In this document: positions 57,901 to 64,000 of the stretch, piece by piece | Layout of the letters: every line of letters begins with the position of its first letter | Position numbering within the stretch: position 1 is the first letter of the stretch | Origin: Delftia tsuruhatensis | Lineage (GTDB): Bacteria > Pseudomonadota > Gammaproteobacteria > Burkholderiales > Burkholderiaceae_C | NCBI RefSeq assembly: GCF_903815225.1 | Contig: NZ_LR813084.1 | Location: forward strand, 3,452,501-3,516,500 | DNA length: 64,000 bases | Direction of reading: 5' to 3' | The notes under the pieces: model-generated | What the model was told of the DNA's origin: nothing | Seen by the model: the letters and a program-made list of their open reading frames with translations, nothing else | The model's database searches: none | Position numbers and translations under genes: made by a program

Positions 57901-58111
57901 CCTTGAGCTGCTGCTCGATGATCTGGGTCACCGAGTTCTCGACCGTCGCGGCCGAGGCGCCCGTGTACTGCGCACCGATGGTCACGCGCGGCGGCGCGAT
58001 GTCGGGGTATTGCTCCAGCGGCAGCGTGGAGATGGACAGGGCGCCGCCGAGCATGATGATGATGGCGATGACCCACGCGAAGATGGGCCGGCTGATGAAG
58101 AACTGGGCCAT
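54944..58111 (-). CDS. RND multidrug efflux pump (AcrB/MexB-like)
   Basis: A 1,055-residue inner-membrane proton/drug antiporter of the HAE1 family. The N-terminus MAQFFISRPIFAWVIAIIIMLGG, two large periplasmic loops and 12 membrane helices are as expected. Proton relay residues are visible in GLLVDDAIVVVENVERV (two aspartates) and GLASKNAILIVEFA (lysine). PNEIDYFVSSDSTPFV and GYEWTGASLQE belong to the porter domains. It is 18 bp after the adaptor gene and overlaps the outer-membrane factor gene. Broad drug or solvent export is likely. Confidence 0.95.
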   Translation of the reverse strand: MAQFFISRPIFAWVIAIIIMLGGALSISTLPLEQYPDIAPPRVTIGAQYTGASAATVENSVTQIIEQQLKGIDNMLYMSSTSDASGRARTTLTFAPGTNIDVAQVQVQNKLQSAVNRLPDAVKSRGVFVNKGGQDFLVTYSFFSKDPAMTAVDIGDYLTSNLVDVIGRLDGVGDVNVFGTNYAMRIWMDPAKLEKYALMPSDLVNALNSQNAQVSAGQLGALPAKADQQLNATITARTKLKTVEEFENIVLKSSLDGSVVLMKDVARVELGADNLTIKAQLNGLPGAGMGIVLADGANAMNVADGIAAKLAELKPFFPNEIDYFVSSDSTPFVRASIKEVVTALAEAMVLVVIVMFIFLQNFRATMIPAIAVPVVLLGTFGVLSLAGYSINTLTMFAMVLAIGLLVDDAIVVVENVERVMHETGQSPKQATRQSMREITPALVGIGVTLSAVFVPMAFFGGSTGVIYRQFSITIVAAMALSVFVALTLTPALCATLLKPAAAGAAHDRPNRSGILGLNDRFFRWFNHHFDATAARYQGTVAYSLRRAKRMMLIFIAVCGVVWLLMARLPTSFLPDEDQGFVFVNVNLPSGAADARLQDVLVQVREYFAKQPDVLSFYQVSGLNGDQASARAFVRLKTWDERPLPGQSASAIAHRATKDLAAIRDARVLVMLPPAVRGLGASSGFNFMIKDMNGLGHQTLLEAKEKFLAEARKRPELTNLRMTNLEDASELRLDIDDRKAAALGLSYADINSVLSSAMGGTYVNDFLNNERVKRVYIQGDAPHRMLPQDIAKWTVRNARGEMVPFSAFSSSYWAYGSPQLMRYNGNPAYEIEGRAAPGVSSGTAMQIVEDILRTLPAGIGYEWTGASLQERQSGAQAPLLYAISILFVFLCLAALYESWTVPLSVMLAVPLGVVGALAATYTRGLTNDVYFQVGLLTTVGLASKNAILIVEFAVQLQEQGKSIFDAVVAAVRQRLRPILMTSLAFGFGVIPLAIGTGAGAGGRNAIGTAVLGGMLASTVLGIFLVPVFFLLVRSWFKSHGRTDDDAAPQTTKESAA

Positions 58112-58129
58112 GTGCTGCGTCCCCGGCGC

Positions 58130-59440
58130 TTACTGGCCTGCGGGGGCCGTTGGAGCGGGGGCTGCGGCCGCAGGCTGCGCCAGGGCTGCAGGCATGCCGT
58201 TGCGGGCCTGGGCCTTGGCGCGCAGGTCCACTTCCACGGGGCGCACCTTGTCGCCGGGCTTGATGCGCTGGAAACCGTCGACCACCACGCGCTCGCCGGC
58301 TGCCAGCCCGCCTTGCAGCAGCCACTGGTTGCCCACGGCGCGGTCGATCTCCACGGGGCGCTTCTCGATCACATCGTCGGCCTTGGCCACCAGCACGCTG
58401 GCCTTGCCCGTCAGGTCGCGCGTCACCGACTGCTGGGGCACGAGCAGCGCCTCGGGCGCCAGGCCCGTGGGCAGCAGGGCCTGCACGTACATGCCGGGCA
58501 TGAGCACGCCATCGGGGTTGGGCACGACGGCGCGCAGCGTGACCGTGCCGGTCGTGGCGTTGACGATCACGCCCGCGAACTGCAGCTTGCCCTGGTGGGC
58601 GTAGGCGCTGCCGTCGTCCAGCACGATGCGAACGGGGATCTTGTCGCCCTCCACCTTCTGGAAGCGGCCCGCCTCCCAGTCGCGCTTGAGCTGAAGCAGC
58701 TCGCTGCTGGACTGGGTGAAGTCCACGAACATGGGGTCGAGCTGGACGATGGAGGTCAGCGCCTCGGTCTGGTTGGCCGTGACCAGCGCGCCCGGCGTCA
58801 CCGAAGACAGGCTGATGCGTCCGCTGATCGGCGCCTCGATGCGGCTGTACTTGAGGTTGATGCCCGCCGTCGCCAGGTTGGCCTTGGCCACGGCCACGTC
58901 CGAGCGCGACTGCGCCGCCGCGGCCTGGCTTTCCTCGAAGGCCTGCTGGCTGATGGCGTCGATCTTGACCAGTTCGGCATTGCGGCGCGCCGTCGCTTCC
59001 AGCGTGCGCGCGCTGGCCTCTGCCTTGGCCAGGGCCGCCTGGGCGCTGGCCTGCGTGGCCTGCAGCGAGGCCGGATCGATCTGGTAGAGCTGCTGGCCCT
59101 GGCGGACCAGGGCCCCTTCGGTGAACAGGCGCTTTTGCACGATGCCCGAGACCTGGGGCCGCACCTCGGCCGTCAGCGAGGCGCGCGTGCGGCCGGGCAG
59201 CGTGGAATCGAGCTGCTGGCTCTGCTTTTGCAGCGTGACCACGCCCACCTCGGGCGCGGCCTTGGCGGCCGCGGGCGCTGCCTCCTGCCTGGAGCAGCCT
59301 GCCAGCGTTCCCACCAAAGCAAGGGTGCACAAGGCGGCCCGGGCGAGACCCGCGAGAGGAGGAGCGTGCCCCGCGCCGGGCTGGGATTCAAAAGGCGCCG
59401 ACAGGCGCGAGCTCGGCGGAAGGGGCACGTCAAAATTCAT
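58130..59440 (-). CDS. RND efflux periplasmic adaptor (AcrA/MexA-like)
   Basis: A 436-residue lipoprotein (lipobox LVGTLAGCSRQ at about residue 49, after an unusually long n-region). It has a lipoyl half (TLPGRTRASLTAEVRPQVSGIVQKRLFTEGALVRQGQQLYQID), a helical hairpin at 125-190, a second lipoyl half (YSRIEAPISGRIS), and a beta-barrel and membrane-proximal domain (GTVTLRAVVPNPDGVLMPGMYVQALL). It bridges the pump and the outer-membrane duct. It is first in the operon; no regulator gene is adjacent. Confidence 0.93.
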   Translation of the reverse strand: MNFDVPLPPSSRLSAPFESQPGAGHAPPLAGLARAALCTLALVGTLAGCSRQEAAPAAAKAAPEVGVVTLQKQSQQLDSTLPGRTRASLTAEVRPQVSGIVQKRLFTEGALVRQGQQLYQIDPASLQATQASAQAALAKAEASARTLEATARRNAELVKIDAISQQAFEESQAAAAQSRSDVAVAKANLATAGINLKYSRIEAPISGRISLSSVTPGALVTANQTEALTSIVQLDPMFVDFTQSSSELLQLKRDWEAGRFQKVEGDKIPVRIVLDDGSAYAHQGKLQFAGVIVNATTGTVTLRAVVPNPDGVLMPGMYVQALLPTGLAPEALLVPQQSVTRDLTGKASVLVAKADDVIEKRPVEIDRAVGNQWLLQGGLAAGERVVVDGFQRIKPGDKVRPVEVDLRAKAQARNGMPAALAQPAAAAPAPTAPAGQ

Positions 59441-59509
59441 GAGTACGGCGGTTGTCGTTAAAGGCGCCGCCGCATTGTGCGCCGCCCATATGTCCTGTTT
59501 GTAAAGTGG

Positions 59510-59521
59510 ATGGCATGCCAT
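59510..59521. promoter_or_regulatory. 12-bp palindrome upstream of the RND operon
   Basis: ATGGCATGCCAT is a perfect palindrome 70 bp upstream of the adaptor start, in the 166-bp gap between the adaptor gene and the MFS gene. It could be an operator for an unlinked TetR- or MarR-type regulator. The rest of the gap shows nothing clear. Confidence 0.3.
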
Positions 59522-59606
59522 ACAAGTCGCATGGCGTGGCCGACAGGGATGATGCACGTGTCAGAGCCTGCCGACGCATGCAAGTTCAATGCCATTGCCT
59601 GCCAGT

Positions 59607-61061
59607 TCAGTGCTTCGCGACCGTGCCGCTGCGCACGCGCAGCACGCTGAACACACCCGCCATCGCGGCAAAGCACCCGGCCACGGCCAGGGCCACGATC
59701 TCGGCATGCCCGCCATGCCCGCCCGCGAAGGTGAAGATGGTGGCCAGCACCACGGCGCCCAGCGTCTGCCCCGTCAGCCGGGCCGAGCTGAGCATGCCGC
59801 CGGCCGCGCCGCTGCGCGCCATCGGCGCCGAAGTCACGATGGTATGGTTGTTGGGCGACTGGTACAGCGCGAACCCGCTGCCCGCCAGCAGCATGCGCCA
59901 GACCATGTCCGCCGCCGAAATCGTCTCGGGCATGGCCGCCAGCAGCCACAGACCGCAGGCGAACATGGCCATGCCGATGCCGCCCAGCAGGCCGTCCGGA
60001 TAGCGGCCTATCAGCCGGCCCGCCACCGGCGCGGTGAGCACCGTGGCCAGCGGCCAGGCCGTGATCAGCAGGCCGGCCTCGATGGGCGACATGCCATGCG
60101 ACTCCAGCAGCAGGAACGGCAGGGCCAGATAGGCCAGCATCTGCGCGCAAAAGGCGCTGACCGAGCCGCACATGGACAGCGCGAACACCGGGATGCGCAG
60201 CAGGTCCACCGGCAGCAGCGGCGCGGGCAGGCGCCACTGGCGGCGCACATACCAGGCGCCCACCAGCAGGCCCGCGCCCAGCAGCCACCAGCCCGAAGGC
60301 AGGGAAGAATCGGCACCGCCCGCGCGCACGCCCAGCTGCTCACCGCCCAGGAAGATCAGGCTGAACATGAGAATGTTGAGCAGCACGTCCAGCGGCGACA
60401 GCCGTGCCCCTGCATGGCCGGCCACGGCATTGGCCGGAAGTGCCCTGCGCCCCAGCCACAGCGTGAACAGGCCCAGCGGCAGGTTGGCGGCGAACAGCCA
60501 GGGCCAGCTGGCCACGGACAGGATGGCCGCCGCCACCGAAGGCCCGGCCATCGACGCCGTGGCCACCACCAGCGAATTGACGGCCATGCCCCGCCCCAGC
60601 AGGGCACGCGGATAGATCAGCCGCACCAGGGCCGCGTTCACGCTCATCACCCCTGCCGCGCCCAGGCCCTGCAGGGCGCGCGCCGCCACCAGGGCGGGCA
60701 GCGATGTGGCCAGCATGGCCGCCAGCGAAGCCACGGCAAACACCAGCATGCCCACCAGGTAGACACGCCGATAGCCCAGGCGCTCGCCCAGGGCCGCCAG
60801 TGGCAGCAGCAGCACCAGGCTGGCCAACTGGTAGGAGTTGACCACCCACAGCGTATGCGCCGAGCTGGACTGCAGCTCGCGCGCCATGGCCGGCAGCGCA
60901 AGGTTGACCAGGGTGCTGTCCAGCACCGACAGCGTCAGGCCCAGGATGATGACCAGCATGGCCCGGCCGCGTGGGCCGGAGGGCAGGCCATCCTGGGGCA
61001 GGCCGTCCTGGGGCAGGCCGTCCTGGGGCGCAGCCACAGCGGCTGTGGGTGCAGCGCTCAT
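59607..61061 (-). CDS. MFS drug transporter, DHA2 (14-helix) family
   Basis: A 484-residue exporter. Typical DHA2 motifs are LGLTLSVLDSTLVNLALPAMAREL (first helix, D-S/T-x-(I/V)VNVALP type), VVNSYQLASLVLLLPLAALGERLGYRRVYLVG (motif A) and ARALQGLGAAGVMSVNAALV (motif B-like). The N-terminus contains three tandem QDGLP units. The ATG overlaps the stop of the preceding Bcr-type gene, so two exporters share one transcript. Substrate unknown. Confidence 0.92.
   Translation of the reverse strand: MSAAPTAAVAAPQDGLPQDGLPQDGLPSGPRGRAMLVIILGLTLSVLDSTLVNLALPAMARELQSSSAHTLWVVNSYQLASLVLLLPLAALGERLGYRRVYLVGMLVFAVASLAAMLATSLPALVAARALQGLGAAGVMSVNAALVRLIYPRALLGRGMAVNSLVVATASMAGPSVAAAILSVASWPWLFAANLPLGLFTLWLGRRALPANAVAGHAGARLSPLDVLLNILMFSLIFLGGEQLGVRAGGADSSLPSGWWLLGAGLLVGAWYVRRQWRLPAPLLPVDLLRIPVFALSMCGSVSAFCAQMLAYLALPFLLLESHGMSPIEAGLLITAWPLATVLTAPVAGRLIGRYPDGLLGGIGMAMFACGLWLLAAMPETISAADMVWRMLLAGSGFALYQSPNNHTIVTSAPMARSGAAGGMLSSARLTGQTLGAVVLATIFTFAGGHGGHAEIVALAVAGCFAAMAGVFSVLRVRSGTVAKH
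60981..61025 (+). repeat. Three tandem 15-bp units inside the DHA2 gene
   Basis: Units GGGCAGGCC(A/G)TCCTG at 60981, 60996 and 61011 encode the repeated QDGLP near the transporter's N-terminus on the minus strand. Being a multiple of three, copy-number changes would not break the frame. Confidence 0.8.
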
Positions 61062-62272
61062 GGATGGTCTTTCATCACCACCCGATGGGCACGCGAGCCA
61101 CCCAGGGTGATCCAGGTCAGCGCCACGCCGATCAACGCCCCCACGGCCATCCCCACGACCATGGGCAGGGGCTTGCCCGTGGAGAACAGGCCCACGATCT
61201 GCATGGCGGCGGCGCCCGACAGCATCTGCAGCGTGCCCAGCAGGGCCGAGGCCGTGCCGGCGATCGCGCCATGCTCTTCCAGCGCCAGTACCGAGGTCGT
61301 GGGGATGACCAGCCCCATCAGCAGGCTGCAGATGAAGTACAGGCCCATCAGCACCGGCAGGCGATCGCCGCCCAGCAGGTAGTACAGCAGCAACGCCACC
61401 ATGACCAGGCCCGCGGCGCTGGCGGCGGCCTTGACCACGCGCACCATGCCGAAGCGCTGGCCCAGCCAGCCGGTGAACTGGGATGCCCCGATGAAGGCGA
61501 TGGCATTGAGCGCGAAGGCCAGGCTGTACTGCGTGGAGCTGAGGCCATAGTGGTTGATCAGCACGAAGGGCGAGCCCGCCAGGTAGACGAAAAAGCCGGC
61601 CAGCGAGCAGCCGCCGATGAAGACCAGGCCCAGGTAATGCCAGTCGCGCAGCAACACGCCATAGGCACGCAGGGCGCCGGCCACGCTGCTGTCCAGGCGG
61701 GCGGCGGCGTCGCGCGTCTCCTTCAGGCTGGCGAACACGGCCACCAGGCCGACGACGGAGGCCAGGGCCACGGCCCAGAACACGCCGCGCCAGCTGCTGA
61801 TGGCGATCACCCCGCTGCCGGCCAGCGGCGCGAGGATGGGAGAGACGCTGAACACCAGCATCAGCAGCGACATCATGCGAGCGGCGGCATGGCCGGTATG
61901 CAGGTCGCGCACGACCGCGCGCGGCACGGCCATGCCGGCCGCCGCGCCCAGGCCCTGGATGAAGCGCAGCACCACCAGCGTCTCGATGCTGGTGGCCAGG
62001 GCGCAGCCCACGCTGGCCACGGCGAACAACGCCAGGCCGAAGTACAGCGGCGGCTTGCGGCCCACCATGTCGGAGACCGGCCCGTAGAGCAACTGGCCCA
62101 CCCCCAGGGAAAGGAAGAACGCCGTGAGACTGGCCTGCACGGCGCCCACCGGGGCGCCAAGGCTGCTGCCGATCTGGGGCAGCGCGGGCAGGTACATGTC
62201 GATGGCAAAGGGCCCGATGGCCGAAAGCAGGCCCAGGATCAGGGCCAGACGGAAAGAAGGAGAAGATGACAT
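61058..62272 (-). CDS. MFS drug transporter, Bcr/CflA family
   Basis: A 404-residue, 12-helix exporter. The N-terminus LILGLLSAIGPFAIDMYLPALPQIGSSL is diagnostic for Bcr/CflA. Motif A reads GQLLYGPVSDMVGRKPPLYFG, and RFIQGLGAAAGMAVPRAVVRDLH is motif B/C-like. Relatives export bicyclomycin, chloramphenicol or sulfonamides. It is first of the two-gene transporter set and divergent from the DUF1566 gene over 182 bp. Confidence 0.93.
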   Translation of the reverse strand: MSSSPSFRLALILGLLSAIGPFAIDMYLPALPQIGSSLGAPVGAVQASLTAFFLSLGVGQLLYGPVSDMVGRKPPLYFGLALFAVASVGCALATSIETLVVLRFIQGLGAAAGMAVPRAVVRDLHTGHAAARMMSLLMLVFSVSPILAPLAGSGVIAISSWRGVFWAVALASVVGLVAVFASLKETRDAAARLDSSVAGALRAYGVLLRDWHYLGLVFIGGCSLAGFFVYLAGSPFVLINHYGLSSTQYSLAFALNAIAFIGASQFTGWLGQRFGMVRVVKAAASAAGLVMVALLLYYLLGGDRLPVLMGLYFICSLLMGLVIPTTSVLALEEHGAIAGTASALLGTLQMLSGAAAMQIVGLFSTGKPLPMVVGMAVGALIGVALTWITLGGSRAHRVVMKDHP

Positions 62273-62454
62273 AGACGCGCCATTGTGGCGGCAAGCGCGC
62301 CAGGCTGCTGGATGCTGCTCACATTTCCTGGGCATGGCGGCCTGCGCGCACCGCGCCCGGCGGCTTGCCATGGCACAAGTCCCAGCGCCGCAATGCTGTT
62401 ACGCTCGGATACCGGTTCCCCATTCAAGAGGCTTTCCACCTGAACATCCACGCC

Positions 62455-63180
62455 ATGCCCCAAGCCCTTGCCCCTGCCACCGATCCCCTGCCCCGGTCCC
62501 ACCGCCAGCAGTGCCCCCGACAGCCTTGCCGCCCGCGCACCACCGCGCTGCTGCTGGCCTGCGTGGCCGCGGCAGCCCATGCGCAACCGGCGGACCTGCC
62601 CCCCGATGCCAGGCGCGGCAGCGCCACGGCGCTGGAGGTCTCGGAAGATGGCCGCTACGTGATAGACCGGCGTGCCCGGCTGCTGTGGCCCCGCTGCGTG
62701 GAGGGCATGCACTGGAATGGCAAGGACTGCGCGGGCATGCCGCAGCTGTTCACGCACAAGCAGGCACAGGCCCTGGCGATCGAACGTGCGCAGCAGGACG
62801 GTGTGCGCTGGCGGCTGCCGCGTGTCAACGAGCTGCGCCGGCTGATCTCGCGCGACATCCGGCCCCAGGGCCTGTCGCCCGAGCTGTTCCCTGGCGCGCC
62901 GCGCGGCTGGCACTGGACGGGCACGGCCGCGGTGAACGCACGCCCCGTCAACCCCTACAACTACAGCAACATCTCGGGCAGCGCAGCGCCCCAGCTGTCG
63001 GCCCAGCAGGCCTGGGCCATTGACCTGGACAGCCTGGAGTCGCGGCCGGACATGGGTCGCGGCAACCAGCTTCTGGTGCGGCTGGTGCGCCCCATGCCCT
63101 CCGACAAGGCACAGACGCCCACGCCCCCGCGTCCAGACAGGCCGGGCCCTGGCAAGCCTGACCCGGACACCGAGGATTGA
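62455..63180 (+). CDS. Exported DUF1566 (Lcl C-terminal-like) protein
   Basis: A 241-residue protein with a signal region (TTALLLACVAAAAHA, ending near residue 43). The DUF1566/Lcl_C domain follows: YVIDRRARLLWPRCVEGMHWNGKDC, then VRWRLPRVNELRRLISRDI, PRGWHWTGTA and GNQLLVRLVRP. The C-terminal tail is proline-rich. These domains occur in secreted or surface proteins of unclear role, and often share the WRLP-x-x-(N/K)EL motif seen here. The start is uncertain; no strong ribosome-binding site is visible. Confidence 0.78.
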   Translation: MPQALAPATDPLPRSHRQQCPRQPCRPRTTALLLACVAAAAHAQPADLPPDARRGSATALEVSEDGRYVIDRRARLLWPRCVEGMHWNGKDCAGMPQLFTHKQAQALAIERAQQDGVRWRLPRVNELRRLISRDIRPQGLSPELFPGAPRGWHWTGTAAVNARPVNPYNYSNISGSAAPQLSAQQAWAIDLDSLESRPDMGRGNQLLVRLVRPMPSDKAQTPTPPRPDRPGPGKPDPDTED

Positions 63181-63183
63181 CGC

Positions 63184-64000
63184 TCAGGCCGCGCGCAGCG
63201 AGGCCTTGAGGCTGGCGCCCAGCTCGGGCTTGTGCGCGAAGGGATCGGTGGGATTGCGACCCTGCACCACATCCTCCATGCGGGTCTGGACCGAGCCCAG
63301 GGCCTGGGGATGGCTGTAGATGTAGAACTGGTTCGCGGCCATGGCGTCAAAGACCTTGCGCGCCACGTCGGAGGCCGTCACCTTGCCCGAGCCCACGGCC
63401 TTCTCGCTCATGGCCTGGCCTATCTTCTGGCTGGCCGTCAACGGCTGCGCGGCCAGGTGGGCCGGGCGGTTGCGCTCGCTATGGCTGATGCCCGTGGGCA
63501 CGAAGAACGGGCACAGCACGCTGGCGCTGATCTGGTCGGAGACCAGGGCCAGATCCTGGTACAGCGTCTCGGTCAGGCTGACCACGGCATGCTTGCTGAC
63601 GTTGTAGATGCCCATGTTGGGCGGCGCCAGCAGGCCGGCCATGCTGGCCGTGTTGACGATGTGGCCCTCGAAGGATGGGTCGGTCCTGGCCGCCTCCAGC
63701 ATCATGGGCGTGAACAGCCGCACACCGTGGATCACGCCCCAGAGGTTGACTCCCAGCACCCACTGCCAGTCGGCGACGGTGTTCTCCCAGACCAGCCCGC
63801 CCGCACCCACTCCTGCGTTGTTGAACACGAAGTGCGGTGCACCGAACTGCCGGCGCACCTCGTCGGCCAGCGCCTGCATCTGGTCCGCGTCCGACACATC
63901 CACGCGGCGCGCCAGCACGCGCACGCCCAGGCCCTCGAACTCGGCCGCAGCCTTGTCCAGCGCCTCCTGCTGCACATCGACCAGCACCAGGTTCATGCCC
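63184..64000 (-). CDS. Short-chain dehydrogenase/reductase (5' end outside window)
   Basis: At least 272 residues of an SDR enzyme, truncated by the right edge, so the N-terminal TG-x3-G-x-G is missing. Present are GMNLVLVDVQQEALDKAAAEF, RRVDVSDADQM, FVFNNAGVGAGG (NNAG), IVNTASMAGL (catalytic Ser), YNVSKHAVVSL (Y-x3-K) and ISASVLCPFFVPTGI. The C-terminal extension (SDVARKVFDAMAANQFYIYSHPQAL) is common in bacterial SDRs of this size. Substrate unknown. An internal ATG at 63996 is unlikely to be the start. Confidence 0.9.
   Translation of the reverse strand, partial: GMNLVLVDVQQEALDKAAAEFEGLGVRVLARRVDVSDADQMQALADEVRRQFGAPHFVFNNAGVGAGGLVWENTVADWQWVLGVNLWGVIHGVRLFTPMMLEAARTDPSFEGHIVNTASMAGLLAPPNMGIYNVSKHAVVSLTETLYQDLALVSDQISASVLCPFFVPTGISHSERNRPAHLAAQPLTASQKIGQAMSEKAVGSGKVTASDVARKVFDAMAANQFYIYSHPQALGSVQTRMEDVVQGRNPTDPFAHKPELGASLKASLRAA

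Noticed and set aside
54665..59461. A 1,598-codon plus-strand open frame across the RND operon
   Set aside because: The translation is H/Q/R/G-rich and featureless. The minus strand carries three textbook efflux proteins with overlapping starts and stops.

Overview
The window is high-GC proteobacterial DNA. Gene content and order (tolB-pal-cpoB-tcdA, mltG-tmk-holB-pilZ-tatD, a three-gene RND pump, and Burkholderiales-type prophage proteins) point to the family Comamonadaceae, something like Delftia, Comamonas or Acidovorax. The family assignment is an inference from familiarity; no database was searched.

Positions 1 to about 23,300 are one end of a lambdoid, HK97-type prophage that continues past the left edge. 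It ends at an integrase beside a tRNA-Lys gene. Reading leftwards (minus strand) from the immunity region are cro, a small membrane protein, a CII-family regulator, a replication initiator gene that contains origin-like repeats, a TOPRIM primase/helicase, a possible late regulator, a gene clipped by an intact IS3-family element, small zinc-ribbon proteins, an initiator-like tRNA, two HNH endonucleases, both terminase subunits and the portal protein. Reading rightwards from cI are a small exported protein, a two-gene DUF1828-type accessory pair, and a 'left' operon. That operon carries a second, P22 immI-like switch (repressor / Arc / AntA-AntB antirepressor) and ends in an excisionase-like protein, a DUF4224 protein and the tyrosine integrase. 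Two sets of TAGC-N4-GCTA operators, each spaced exactly 33 bp, sit upstream of cro and upstream of the left operon. This is the equivalent of lambda OR and OL.

From 23.4 to 43 kb the window is mostly host chromosome: the distal Tol-Pal operon, MsbA, the mltG-tmk-holB-pilZ-tatD-ankyrin cluster with divergent ygfZ, a thioesterase-acetyltransferase fusion, an esterase, an iron-type alcohol dehydrogenase, a PerM-family membrane protein fused to a GAF domain, a patatin-like protein, and a NarL/LuxR-type two-component pair.

The most interesting host locus is 42.0-48.6 kb. The two-component pair is divergent from four genes for exported proteins: a repeat protein carrying the G-x2-N-x-A core of curlin repeats, a small exported protein, a CsgG/HfaB-like lipoprotein fused to a peptidoglycan-binding and a DUF4384-like domain, and a Sel1/TPR-like protein. 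I read this as a candidate curli- or holdfast-anchor-like amyloid export system without recognisable CsgE or CsgF.

The rest (48.6-64 kb) holds an HDOD protein, Tex, a DUF72 protein, a monooxygenase-like small protein, an RND efflux operon (adaptor-pump-outer membrane factor), two MFS drug transporters, a DUF1566 protein, and a short-chain dehydrogenase cut by the right edge.
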